DNA of 64,000 bases from Nilaparvata lugens. Lineage: Eukaryota; Arthropoda; Insecta; Hemiptera; Delphacidae. Shown here in pieces: positions 11,701 through 26,400 of the stretch (the first letter of the stretch is position 1; each line of letters begins with the position of its first letter). Where the stretch lies: assembly GCF_014356525.2 (NCBI RefSeq), contig NC_052511.1, forward strand, positions 5,123,016-5,187,015. The letters are read 5' to 3'. Under the pieces are notes generated by a model, which saw only the letters and a program-made list of their open reading frames with translations, did not search any database and was not told the DNA's origin. Both the position numbers and the translations under genes were made by a program.

Positions 11701-14700
11701 TCATTCGACAAAGCAGATAGCGTTATCCTTCTCTAGCTCCACAAAGTTTTAGTATTATTCAAGTATCGAGAATTATATTTCCTTGACGAATAAAATATAA
11801 TTTATTTTTTGTGTAGTTGATATTTATTTTAGAAGTTGATATTGTGGTAATTATTCATATTGAATGAAAAAGACTAAGAAATTGTCAAAAACCACAGATT
11901 TATTGATACTTAGAAAGACCGGTTTCGGTTATCACACCATTGTTAATCTCTGCTAAACTTTTTTAGTTGTCAATCTCTGATAAACTTTTTTAGTTGTCAA
12001 TCTCTGATAAACTTTTTTAGTTGTCAATCTCTGATAAACTTTTTTAGTTGTCAATCTCTGATAAACTTTTAGTTGATGAACTAAACAATGATTATCTAAA
12101 AAAGTTTATCAGAGATTGACAATGGTGTAATAACCGAAACCGGTCTTTCTAAAGTATCAATAAATCTGTGGTTTTTGACAATTTCTTAGTCTTTTTCATT
12201 CAAGATAATTTATTTTAAACCAGAATCATCAGTTAATACAAGAATTTACATCAGATACAAGAATTCAAAAATACAAGATCTTTATTTGCCATAAAATAAA
12301 ACAAGTTTTATTTATTTACATTTTTACTGCTATCAGCTATTCTTTATATAGAAGACAGTGGGAAGGCAGAGAACTGGCAACTCAGTCCTATCTTTCTCCA
12401 CTGCCATTATAACGTGGATCTCACTGTAGAAAACATGTGTGTTTTGCCGACTCGGAATCTGATCAAATCTATTCATGAACGACTTCTAAAATATACCTGC
12501 TTGACATATTGATTCGAATGCAGGTTGTATCCAGTTTGACATTGTAATTAGAAACGGGTAATCAAAATCTTTTGAGTTGATTCATACGGTGTTGAGTTTT
12601 ATTGTAATCCGTTTCACAATTCTGTCTTTTCATTTTTATTTTGCAATTCAATGTAACTACGGAATTCAACGCAGGTTTTACATAAAGAGATTAAGAAATG
12701 ATCCTTGAACACCGCCTATAATAAAGAAACTCTACCTAATAAGAGTATCATTTTAATGATTTGTTGAATTGTAATGATTGTAGAGCTATATCTCAAATGA
12801 TGATGATTTATTTGCAAAAAAAAAAAATATTTACATAAAAAACTTATCAAGAATAAGTTCAATTCAAAATCAAACTATGTTTAAGAAATGATTTAAAAAT
12901 TGATTTATTTGATTTTACCTAATCAAATAAATGATTTATTTTCTAAACAAATAATTTTGATTTAAAAATCAAATTTAGTTTATCAAAGATAAGTTTTATT
13001 CAAAATGATTTTGTTTCAAATTCAGTGTAATTTCAATTTTAAAATACAATAAAATCAGGTAAGCTTTTCACTATAAAATAAAATGAATAGAGTAGCAATT
13101 TACTTGAAAACCAATAATTATGTTCCTTACATCAACAGTTGTACAGCTAATATGTGACCATGAATGATTATAGTATGTAACAAGTCTCTACATTCTACAT
13201 GCTTAATATTTCATGATCTTTTTGTTCAATCAATGTAGGTACTGTACTTCTAGGAATCTATTACTAATTTTCAATGTATTTCAATGATCTCATTTACTTT
13301 GAAGTCTATTATCTTATTTAGTCTATAGTCTATTAGTAGACTATAGAATAGATAGTCTATTTGATAGCTTATCCTATTATATTAAGCGAGCAATTTCTGC
13401 TTATCTGTTTTATATTTTTATATCTGGTTATTTATGTTCAACGGATCTCGAAAACGGCTCTAACGATTTTCACTAAATTTGGAACATAGTAGGTTTATGA
13501 TATAAAAATTCGATTGCACTAGGTCTCATCCTTGGAAAAACTCGCTGAACGACATTTAGAGCCGTTTGCACAGGCAAAGCTTAAACTCGATTAAATCTGC
13601 TGGTGGCTTAAACTCAAAATGAAACAAACTAGACTTGATACGGATTTAATCCAGTTTAAAATGGAATTTAGTTTCAACTGCCACTGTGCAAAAGGCCCTA
13701 AAAGGATAATTCATCCTTGGCTGAAACAGCTGAGACTTTCGTCGTCTGTGGATAGTAAAAAGTGAGCGAGTGATTCTGTTAAAAATCAAAATATCGCATC
13801 CCCGAAATTCATATGCTGACGTATAGCCAGCTGTAAAATATAAACACGATCTATTTAGAGAATTGTGTTCTGTTTATTAATAAAATAAAAATAACGAGCG
13901 AAGCTCGGTGCCCCGATATTTTACTTGATATGATACACAACACCATAATTCGATACAAAACTTCCAAACTTTGAATGAATTCTACAAACCATGGGATATC
14001 TTTTTATGCTATTTTTCGACAATGTAACTCATTGGAATCTGGTTGTTTCAGCAATTCAAGGTGCATATGATGCTACAGCTGCGCTGGAGAGACCACCGGT
14101 TAAGATACGACCATCTGAGCAACCACAGCGAACTGATAGGGGAGAAAAGACTTCTGGAGTTCATCTGGGCGCCACACATCTACTTTGCCAACGAGAGAGA
14201 TAGCCTAGTCATGAAAGGCATGTCCAACAAGGATCACCTCGTGTCCATTCTGCCTGAAGGGGATGTTCTTTTCACTACAAGGTATACTGATTAATTCAGA
14301 TTTGTAAATTCAAACATTATAACTACATTAAATCATAGAGGAAAGATTTAAACATTATCACTACATTAAATCATAGAGAAAAGATAGCATAAGAAGATAT
14401 CCCATGGTATATAGGTCTTTAATGTACCAAATTTCAAGCAGATTTTTTGTTAACTCAAGGCGATTACTGTCGACAACTGTCTATTATTACTGTTTGGCGG
14501 GTGAGAGTGTAAGAACGGCACAGTATGAGAGACTACCAGCACCACATAGCTTCACGAAAAATAACTACTAGGACTATCGGCTTGAGTTAGCACTGAAATT
14601 TGAAACACTAAATTATAGAGAAAATATTTAAACATTATCACTACATTAAATCATAGAGAAAAGACATCATAAGTAGATATCCCAAGGTAAAGTCGTCTAT

Positions 14701-17379
14701 GTTCCGAATTTCAAGCAGATTTTTTGTTAACTCAAGCCGATTACTGTCGACAACTGTCTATTATTACTGTTTGGTGGGTGTGAGTGTAAGAACGGCACAG
14801 TATGAGAGACTACCAGCATCACATAGCTTCACGAAAAATAACTACTAGGACTATCGGCTTGAGTTAGCACTGAAATTTGAAATACTAAATTATAGAGAAA
14901 AGATTTAAACATTATCACTACATTAAATCATAGAGAAAAGATAGCATAAGTAGATATCCCAAGGTAAAGTCGTCTATGTTCCGAATTTCAAGCAGACTTT
15001 TTGTTAACTCATGCCGATTACTGTCGACTACTGTCTATTATTACTGTTTTGGCGGGTGAGAGTGTAAGAACGGCACATTATGAGAGACTATCAGCATCAC
15101 ATATAGCCTCACAAAAAGAACAACTATGAATATCGTTTTGAGTTAACAGTGAAATTTGGAACATGAACGACAAACATGTATGGGATATCTCCTTTTGCTA
15201 TATTTTCTTTATGATTGAATAAAGAACTAGCAGCTGTTAAAAATACGGTACCTTAACAAAACATAAAAAAACTGATAATTAATATTGTAATTTTGCAAAC
15301 TAAATCGAATAAGTTTACACCATTCCTTCCCTTTCTTCTATTGAAATCTTCTCCGCTATTATTATTCAATAGTTATTTGTATATCTAGAGTGAAAAGTGC
15401 TGTTTTTTTCTCTCTGAGGGAAAAGTTTGAAGCCCGAGGCGAAGCCGAGGGCAACAATTTTCCTGAGGGAGAAAAAACATTTTTCCTCCACCTACATTTT
15501 TATAAAAACTGCATATAAAATAATTTTTAAAAACGTATGTGACCAAACAATGTGTTACAACATAATCTTAAAAGTAAACAGAAACAGTTGGCTTGTAATT
15601 ACAGTTCTCCTCCGACAGCACTATCTGTCAGCTAAAGTTGTAACAACAATGACAGCCAAAACTACAGCTATGATGAAGTTCCCGTTTCAAATTTGATTAG
15701 TTAATAAGTAATATTCGTTGGCTGATATTTTGAATAACATGGAATAAAAGAAAAATATATTTATATACATTTTTTTTAGTATAGTGATATGAAGTTTGTA
15801 ATAATAATTTCAGCATACAAACATAAATTTTATATATCGATCAAATGTCTGGTTGAGGTATTGAATTTAGTTGGTTTAATGACTACTCTATATGCTTACT
15901 CATCTGAGCTTAGACCTTCTGACCTATTCCAAATGTACGTTTTTAAAATAAAGATGCTTCCCATGTTATTTAAATGGAGTCACTTTTTCCTCCCTAGGGA
16001 GTTTTTCTGTTTTTTAGTACCGAGAGCGAAAAAGTGACACTTTAGTATCATGTTTCAGGGAGTAAAGTAAGTACTTTTGACAGTAGGTAGAGGAAAACTT
16101 ATTTTAGATAAGTATATCAGTTGAGTTGTGGTTCTGGATGAATTTTACTCCTGTTTGCAAACAACACTTTCTTCAGCCAACAGTACTATATTCAATGATT
16201 TATTCATAATTTTTGAGATAAGCTTTTGATTATATTTTGGTTAAGATTAAGTTCCAAAGATTTTTTTTCCAATTACATACTTGTTGCTAATGAGTCGTTA
16301 TCACACTTTGATTGGACCAAGACGATTTCCTTTTTATAATATTGCAATATTCTGTTATTAAAGCACTTGAACACTTTGTTGAATTTGTTTGGTTATTTTC
16401 TTATTCATTGTATTCCACATTTTTTCTTCTGTTTCAGAATGAAAACCACAACCTTATGTCAGATGAAGCAAGGAAAATTTCCGTTTGACAAGCAAAAATG
16501 TCATCTGATCATGGATTCATGTAAGATTGTAAGCTTGATCAGTACTCTACCCTTTGCACTGTTGTTTTCATGCCTCATAACACGTATCGAATAGAATAGC
16601 ACGTATCTCTGTCTCTAAATTTCCTATTAATCCAATTTGTGCTCTAAAAATGATATAAAATGATATCCTCCCCATCAACACACGATTAGAATTTGGTGTT
16701 ATCAGAGCAGTCTTAAAAGGATGCGACAGAGAAACTTACCTATTTGAAAGGCCAATAAAGACAAAAGTACTTTAGATATTGTTTCAATCTTTTTCAAATG
16801 AGAATACAATATCTCAATTTTTTTCCATGCAGTCTTGAAAATGACATCAGACTAATGGCGACCCCCATTGCGCATACACTGATGAAGTCTATTTTTGAAA
16901 GTTCGTTGCAGTATATCAATCGGTATGTTGGCAATGGCGTCGCGAATGTTGTTCTTGAGGTGTGCTATGGTCCGTGGTTGATGGACATAAACCAGGGATT
17001 TCAAATAACCCCATAAAAAATCGCATTTAGGAAACGCATGTGCAAATGAGCCTTGTCAAATGACCGCGTCTTCGGGTAGGTTGTCAATCAGCATATCACA
17101 TGCATTTTGACGGATAACAAAATCGCGTTCAGTCAATTCTTGAACAACAGCCAATTCATAGGAATGAAGTTGAAGGTCTTCATGGAAAATTCGTCCGAGC
17201 AGTGGAGTCAGACATTGCCATAGCAGCTGCGTGTTTGCGAGCCGAACGCCGGGGAGAACGCACAACTGACTGCCTCACTCTTTCGATATTTTATAGAGTT
17301 CTGATGGTTCGTTGAAGTCCATTTCTGGGTTTAGCGACACTTTCACACTCCTGAAATGAGTTAACCCACGACTGAATCG

Positions 17380-17443
<64 letters not shown>

Positions 17444-20400
17444 TCTATTTATTTATTTATTTATTATTTCATTGGCAATTACAGATCATAATTATAATAT
17501 GATTGGGAGAAGACAACAGGCATAGCCCAAAACTGTCTTCTCCCAAATTTTTACAAATAAAAGTTTCAAAAAAGAAGGTAAGGTTAAGATTTCACTTTCA
17601 CTTCAAAAAGTCCAATTTCCACTTCAAAACTAATGACTAAACTAAAAATTTTGATATTTGAAAACTGATTAAAAACAAAAATATTTCACTCAGATCTCTA
17701 TAAATTGGGAATTTATGAGTAATTTTGCAAAATTTTGAGCCAGAAAAGAAACACAACTTCACTATTATGGCCAGGAACGAGTCTGTGAGAAGGAATTTCA
17801 AATCGAGCGCAGTAGGTGATTGACCATTAGAAAAGAAGCTCTCTACTAAAAAGGCCCGCTGCTCTCTAGACCAGAGCATGATGGCTACTTTACTTGAGGG
17901 AGGATAAATTTGAAAAATTCCTCCTCCAGATGCGACCCCTCCTGCCCCTCTACACGACCAATTCACCGCGTGGGATTTTTTTCCAAAAAAGGAAGTTTCT
18001 CTGGTGCACCTTGTAGATGTAGTCATAGTCTGCTAATACCGCTCTGATCGCTGCCCGCAGTTTTAGAAGGATGTAGATATAGATTCTCAAGACCGCTCTG
18101 ATCGCTGGCCGCACGGAGTTCTAGGAGGATATAGATATAGATACCTAAGACCGCTCTGACCGCAGATCGCTCCCTGTGAGTCCAGGTCCTAAATTATTTA
18201 TTATATTTTGTGAAAATTAATTTTCCACTGTAAGATATAGTAAGTTTTATTTGAAACACAATAGAATATATCACGTACCACTTAATTTCATCTCAACACA
18301 ACTAGTTTCAACTTATCAAGAGCTGTCTTATCAGGTGACACTTGAGAATGGATCTTTGAAGCGTTGAAACTAGTTGACCGAGCGAAGTGAGGTCTAAGAT
18401 TCAAGTCGACGGTTTGGCATTTCTCATAACGTTTAAATGTTTAAATATTTATATGTTGCGCATTTACGGCGAAACGCGGTAATAGATTTTCATGATATTT
18501 GACAGGTGTGTTCCTTTTTTAATTGCGCGTCGACTTATATACAAGGTTTTTGGAAATTTTTCATTTCAAGGATAATATATTATAAAAGGAAAAAGGAGCC
18601 TCCTTCATATGCCAATATTAGAGTAAAAATCAGACTATAGAATTATTCATCATAAATCAGCTGACAAGTGATTACACAGATGTGTGGAGAAGCCAGTCTA
18701 TTGCTGTATTTCCATAAGGTCTATAGGTGCGGACAGATTTACGCGCCGCGAAATGAGCAATTCACTTTTAATCAGCTGATGCTAAGCTTTTTATATCTGT
18801 ATCTTACCGTTTCTGTAAAACTACAGATATAATCAGCTGATTAAAAGTGAATTGCTCATGTTCGCGGCGCGTATATCTGTACGCACCTTATAGTTTCAAT
18901 CAGGTCCTTGTGGATGAGAATACTGCGTGAGGTCTACTGTTTACAGAACTACTAGTTATGTTGTGATAAAATGAAAGTGTACGTGATACATTGTGTTTCA
19001 ATATTTTCAGTAGCCTTAAAAATAAAAGTAAATAAGTGTTATTATGTTTTTAGGGCGCTACAACACTAGCAACGTAGTACTAGAATGGGAAGCCACAGCT
19101 CCAGCTCTGATACCGAATAATAACCCGAGTCTGGCCGAATATTACCTGGTAGATATGAGCACGTTGAGTAGTGAGGATAACTGCTGTGTTCAGCATAGTG
19201 CCGTCAATCCACATACCTGTAAGTAGCATTAAATTTGTTTCAATATCCTATTGTGAGGTCCACGTTATAAAGTGAGCACCTCATTAACATTGGTGTTGCT
19301 ATCCTTGTTTGCCATTATACAAAGCAGATAGCTCTATCCTTAATTACAGTGAGGTTCACATTATAAACTCAGTGGAAATATGTTAGAGTGAACTGGATAA
19401 AACCCTTTGTTGAAAACTAACCATAATTAGGTCCACTTTATTAGGTTATTAGGTCATCAGATTAAAGTTTGTTTTTTGTCCTTCAAAATTATTTCTTTAA
19501 TATGTGAATATTTCCTATTTTAGTGTTATGTGAAATATTTCTTCTATGTTTGGTTTTGAAACATCTAAATTTAATCAGTTATTTGTAAATCTAGATGGAA
19601 AATACCGCTTTTTCTCCCTGAGGGGAAAGATTGATGCCTGAGGTGGAGCAGAGGGCAACAATTTCCCTGAGGGAGAAAAAGTATTCTTCACTCGTGATGT
19701 ACACAACATTTTTCCTCTACCTAAATTTTTATAATAACTGCAAATAAAATAATTTAACTTACGGACCAGTAACAATTTTTTACAACTTACAACATAACCT
19801 AAGAAGTAAACAGCTGGCAGTAATCACAGTTCACCGCCGACAGCGCTATGCGCTATCTGTCAGCAAAATTTGTAACAACAATGGCCGACTCATAACTACA
19901 ACTATGATGAAGTTCGCGTAATTTGATTAGTAGTTGATGGGAAATATTCGTTGGCTGGTATTTTGAATAACATGGAATATTAAAAAATATTTTTAAATTT
20001 GTATAGTATACTAATATGAAGTATGTAATAATTTTAGCATACAATAGTTATTTGTATATCTAGAGTGAAAAGTACGACTTTTTCTCCCTGTGGGAAAAAG
20101 TTTGAAGCCTGAGGCGAAGCCGAGGGCAACAATTTTCCTGAGGGAGAAAAAGTATTTTTCGCTCGTGATGTACACAACATTTTTCCTCCATCTACATTTT
20201 TTCATAGAAACTGCAAATAAAATCATTCTAATAACTTACGTATTGGTGACAATGATTCCTAACAACATAACCTAAATCTAAAACCTAAAAACCGGTCGTC
20301 TGATTGGCACTGCCGATTGCGCTATCTATCGGAAAAAGTTGTAACAATTATCAGCTGAGGCAGCTACCAAAAATGGCTGACTCCAGATCACGCGGTTCAG

Positions 20401-23400
20401 ATTTGAATTGCAGATCAAAAATATTTGTTGGCTGGTATTTTGAATAAAATAAAATATTTTAAAAACTGTATAAATTTTTATCGTCTACTAATATAAGAAT
20501 ATAATAATTATCATACAAACATATATTTCATGAGTTAATCAAATTTCTGGTTGTGGTATTGAATTCAGTTGACTCAATGACAGACACCTCTATTATGCTT
20601 TCTCATCTGAGCTTAGACCTTCTAACCTATTACAATGTAAGTTTCAAAATAGAGATGCTCCCCATGTTATTTAAATGGAGTCACTTTTACTCCCTAGGGA
20701 GTTTTTCTGTTTTTTACTACCGAGAGCGAAAAAGTGACACTTTAGTATTAGGTTTCAGGGAGTAAGTACTTTAGACAGTAGGTGGAGGAAAACATATATT
20801 TCATATGTTGATCAAATTTCTGGTTGAGGTATTGAATTTAGTTGGTTCAATGACTAATCTTTATGCTTCCTCATCTGAGCTTAGACCTTCTAACCTATTT
20901 CAATGTAAGTTTTCAAAATAGAGATGTTATTTAAATAGAGTTACTTTTACTCTGTAGGGAGTTTTTCTGTTTTTTAGTAGCGAGAGCGAAAAAGTGACAC
21001 TTTAGTATTTACTTTAGTAAAGTAAGTACTTAAAACACTAGGTGGAGGAAATAGTATATTTGGCACCTAGAGCAGAAAATGCTATTTTTCCGGCTCGAAA
21101 TCGGTTTTCAAGTCCGAGGCCGTAGGCCAAGGACTAGAAAAGATTGAGAGCCGGAAAAACATTTTTGCCCGTGGTGCGAACGATATTTTTCGCCACACTA
21201 CAGGTATTGCTAACAAAATAAATGAAGAATACAAAATAAAGAATACTTGTTATCGTACCTATCTCTTGATTTTAGTGGTAGAAGATTTGCAGTCAGGATT
21301 TTAGATTCTTTTAAAATTTCACTAGGAATATCACGGGCGTCGTCATCTTCAAGCATTTTTGAAAATTTGGAATGAGCTAATCAACAATAAATAATTGAAT
21401 AAAACTGGTTGCGAAGCTAATGCTGAATTAGTTTGATTTGAAACTCGAACTGAAATCATGGCGACTTCAGCTGAGGAAGAAAGTGGACACTCGCCCGATC
21501 TAGAGGATGACTTATCAACTACAACTTCCATGACCGGCTGGAAAGAGACCACTTTCTGGCCTAGACCGGAAAAGAAACCCTTTTCTGAAGTCAGACGAGA
21601 GTCGTCTGCAAACAATGTCTTTCAGATCTACGTAGGGACTGGAAAACAGCTGCTTTCTGTGCAGTGTGGCGAAAAATATATTTTGTGAAAATAAATAAGG
21701 ACTAAAATTTGTGAAGACTTGACCTATTACGGACTATGTGTAACCTTATCTAAATTTGGGAGAGGAATAGCACAAGGTTACCTTATTTTTTCTCTCCCTA
21801 TCATTTTGATAATGTACTTATTGTATGAATCAGTAAAGAATAAAGTGGAAAAGATAGGCCAGCATGGTTGCTACTTCTCTTTTTCCACCGCCTTCTATAG
21901 TAGATAGTAGATGATTCAAGTCACCCTAGTATCTATCCATATTTAAAGAACAAATGATCAGAAAATCTTCATTCTGTTAAATTAAATCTCAAGTTCATAT
22001 ATTCAATGGTTGTTGAGACATTTTCACAACATGGGTCCAATTTAGTACATTTCTTGGAATGTTTCAGGATGGTGTAGTTGACTAGTCTATCAACTAGACT
22101 TATACACTGGCATCAAGTAACTAGTGCCTAAATGTTGTCTATTTGTTACCTACATTTCATTCTTTTTTGTTTGATTTTTCCAATGCCAATATACAACACT
22201 AACTTGATTTGTATGTTTTTAAATCTTATTAACTGATGACCAAATCTTAATAGCTATTTATCTCTTTCCTGTATAGGGCTACTTGTAATATAAATATAAA
22301 GAAAATAATTAAAAATCTCAGTACCCTTTTTTAAAAATATTTTATCACGACATGTTTCGGTCAATTATGCCATTTTCAAGTCTTGTGATTATGGCATAAT
22401 TGACCGAACATGTCGTGATAAAATATTTTTAAAAAAGGGTACTGAGATTTTTAATTATTTTCTTTATACTTAATAGCTATGTATGTTACAATCTTATTTA
22501 CTAATTTCGACCTGGATTTATGTTTGTTGATTGCAGATTATAGCTACAGTTCACTAGTGCTGACATTTGTGTTAGCCAGAGAATTCGGTTATTACCTGAT
22601 GGACTACTATCTGCCAAGTGTTCTACTAGTTATCCTGTCATGGATGACGTTTTGGCTGGAGCCTAACTCAATACCCACCAGGGTGTCTCTTGGTAAGTAG
22701 AATGCTTACTAATTTATTGCAAAACATACATTCCTCCAGACAAATAAAAGAGAGATAAAAGGTTGGTGCTCGGCGAATAACCTTTCATTGAATGAGGACA
22801 AAATTAGTGATATCTAATTTTCACGTATTAGATATTTCACGTTTAGAAAAAATGATGATTCCAGTAGCTGTCCTGTGGCAATCAAGTTTCTTGGTATCTG
22901 GATTGACAGACACCTGACATGGAATCATCATATCAACTATGTAATAAAGAACGTTTCAAAAGGTCTTTATCTTATTAGAAGGTTGAGAACATGTGTAGGA
23001 GTTGAAATATTGCTCAAGGTTTATTATGCTCATGTACAGAGCCTCTTTTGTTACGGTGTTATGATCTGGGGGAATAATCCTGAGACAAAATTCTCAGGTT
23101 GCAAAAAAAGATAATGAGGCTCCTATGCAATGCAGAATACCGTGAAAGCTGCAAACCTTTGTTTAAAAAAATGAGAGTGATGACATTCCCAGCTCTCTAT
23201 ATTTATTTCACAGTTGTATATGTACACTTTAACATTGAAAAATTTGATGTGAATAGACACCACCATAATTATGCAACAAGAAATGAAAATAGCTTAAGAG
23301 TTCCTAGGTATCAGCACAATGCATCTCAAAAACTAAATCCCTATATGGCGGTGAAACTTTATAATGATTTGCCTGCCACTATAAAATCTTTATGTAAAAG

Positions 23401-26400
23401 CGATTTTAAGTTGAAAGTAAAGGAAGCTTTAATAGGAGAAATCCCATATAAAATAGCCGACTATTTTTCTATAAATTGGAAAATGTATATATAATCAATA
23501 TGATAAATGATATATAAGTAGTTGATAAGTGATTGGGAAAAATAATTGATACCTAATTTAGAGTGGTAATAGATGTATTGAACTTTGTAAAATTGACTTT
23601 GTGTGCTTGTTGTTGTAGGCTCATTTTGCCTTGTATTTACTAGAGTTACCAAACATTTCGTTGTCTATAATGTGTAAACATTCTGTGACAATAAAGATAT
23701 TTTTTATTTATCGAAACTCAAATCGGCTAATTTCAATTTATTCCAGTTCAAAATTAATACAATTTCAATAAAAACAAAATGCATAATACATTTTGAAATT
23801 CCTCTAGCTATTAGCTATTATTTGATGGATTCGAATGTATTCCATGATTCAATAAATGATTTGATAACGAAAACACTGGGTTGTGAAAAATATCACTTAT
23901 TTATTGTGAAAATCTCAAACATGTTTCAACACTAATGGCGTGGTGTCAACTTCAGTGTGAGAGATTCAAAACATTTGATTTGATTTGATTTGATTTGAAT
24001 ATGATTGGGGAAGGACTAACAGACACAGCCCAAAACTGTTTCTTCCCCGAAGTTTGATTTATACACTATAAATAGTCCAAAAGTATAACCTACTTGGATC
24101 TGAATTCAAGTGTATGGAACATAACCTGTTCCATACACTTGAATTCAGATCCAATTTCAGTCCAAACATTTGAAAACAGAAAAGTTCTCATTTAGATTGT
24201 TTACAAACCAAATTGAATAACAAAATAACGCTCACTAATCACTTAAAACTGTAAAATAATGATTAACTTTGAAAATATTATGATATACTATAATTTAGAA
24301 TGATAGACCATGTCATGTCAACAAATCAGATTATTTTGATCAAGTAGATTAAAATTTCTAGATAATATTTCTCGTGAGATAAGCTGATTTATTACACAGC
24401 TGAACATAATTCTGTCTCTCTCCCACACAGACACACGCATCTCCTGTTATCGACAGACGACGAAATTATCATCATCTGTTTTTCCAAGGATGAATAATTA
24501 TTAGCCTATTAACCTTCATCGAGTTTTCCCAGGGATGAGACCTAGTGCAATCAAATTTTTATCATAAACCTACTATGTTCCAAATTTCGTCAAAATCGTT
24601 AGAGCCGTTTCCGAGTTCCGTTGGACATAAATAACCAAATATAAAAATATATATGCTCGCTTCGTTGGACATAAATAACCATATAAATAACCAAATATAA
24701 AAATATATATGCTCGCTTAAAATAATAGGGTATGGTATCGCAGACAGGCACTATTACTCCCATTAATTAATTACTTTTCAATAAATTATATTTAATAATT
24801 TTTATTTATTAGGTACAAGCACTATGTTGACGTTCATACTGCTATCATCGAAGCCAGGATCTCGTGGTGATTTGAGTCTGCTCTACTTCAGAACGAACGA
24901 TGTGTGGTTCATAGGATGCACCGCCTTCATATTCCTCTCATTGGTCGAATTTGCTTTTGTCAACTGTATACACAGGCAAGAGTAAGTAGCTCGCCCTCAT
25001 TTTCAAATCTCTCTGTTATTTTAGAAATTGTTTGGACCTCTCCTGTAAATAACTGAACAAGCCTGAATTGGTTTGTTTTTTCAGATTGATTTCTACATAG
25101 ATTGCAGGTTTGATGCCTAGTGAGATCGGACTCCCCATCTGAACAAGCCTATAGTGAGGTCCATGTTATGTTATGAGACGCGTGGTTAGAGCCATCGCGG
25201 CTAGAGCACATAACCTATACATATTTTATTGGATCGATGATTCATTACATATGAATCATAAAAGCAATATAGTAGCCAACACTTCTAATTCATCTGTCGC
25301 CATAACGTTCATACAACATAAAAATCAGATGAGTCATAGAATCTAATTTTTAGGTTATGTGCTCTAGCCGTAACGTCTGTAACGACGCGTCTCGGGCTGA
25401 CTGTTTATAGCCGAGCGCGTCTCGACACGCCTGCTTATAGCTGCGCGTCTCGACATGCCTGCAAGGAATCGCACCTTAACTGTTTCCATATAAATAAAGT
25501 TATAATAAGCTTAGGATCAGCTTATGAAAAATGAAATGGGCGTGGTGCTCAGGCACTACCTCCGTAAACAAAGCCATAGTGCATTCTGGTGACGTCAGCA
25601 GAGGTAGGGCTCCTACACCAATAAAAACACTAGCTGATATAGATCAGCTGAAATCAACAAATTTTTATTGGTGCTACCTGTGCTGACGTCACCAGAATGC
25701 ACTATGGCACTAAAAAAGTATATAACAATATAAGCCTCGAGTCGTTTTATTCCGAAACTATATATATATTTTTTTTATTTTACATGATTATGAAATCACA
25801 TTGAAGATCTTTTCTGCTTTCTGTGTGTTAGATTGACGTAAATTGCACTGAAAAAAAGACCTCGGAGTTGTTTTATTCTAAAAACTGCTCTGATTCCTTT
25901 TCAATTATTGTTATTTACGATTTAGCTTACAATGGTGGTGAAATCATATTTGAAATGCTCTATTTTTTGTGTGTTAGATTGAAGAAAATCGCCCTGAAAA
26001 AGGCCTCGAGTCGTTTTATTCTGAAAACGGCTCTGAGTCCGCACACACTGCGCAGACGCACATCCTCGTGTCCCGCGTCGCCCGAACAAATGCGAAAGTT
26101 CGCCAATCGGCGGCTCGCCAAAGCTAACAAGAACACCACGCTCAGCGTCGGGGTAGGTCACGCAATGCATTCATTCACTCACAATTCATTCTTTCATTCA
26201 TTTATTGATTCACACTCAGCGTCGAGGTTGGTCACCCAATTCATTCATTCATCCATTTGAATTCATTCGATGGAGTATGAATTCAATACCGACATTTCAG
26301 TTCACAATTGTGAAACCAGGTAACATCAGAATCTGAGAGTCGACGCCCATCTCTTATGCAATCCTTTCTTGATGTAATCCCCTTTATGGCTGGACATATT

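Noticed and set aside
17637..18026. 129-codon reverse frame
   Set aside because: No domain. It overlaps a retroposon tail and contains poly-Phe/Leu/Ile stretches typical of AT-rich non-coding DNA.
19219..19226. terminal Cys after PHT in channel exon D as the second loop-C cysteine
   Set aside because: That TGT spans the GTAAGT donor. After splicing the codon is Tyr, so the cysteine is not in the protein.
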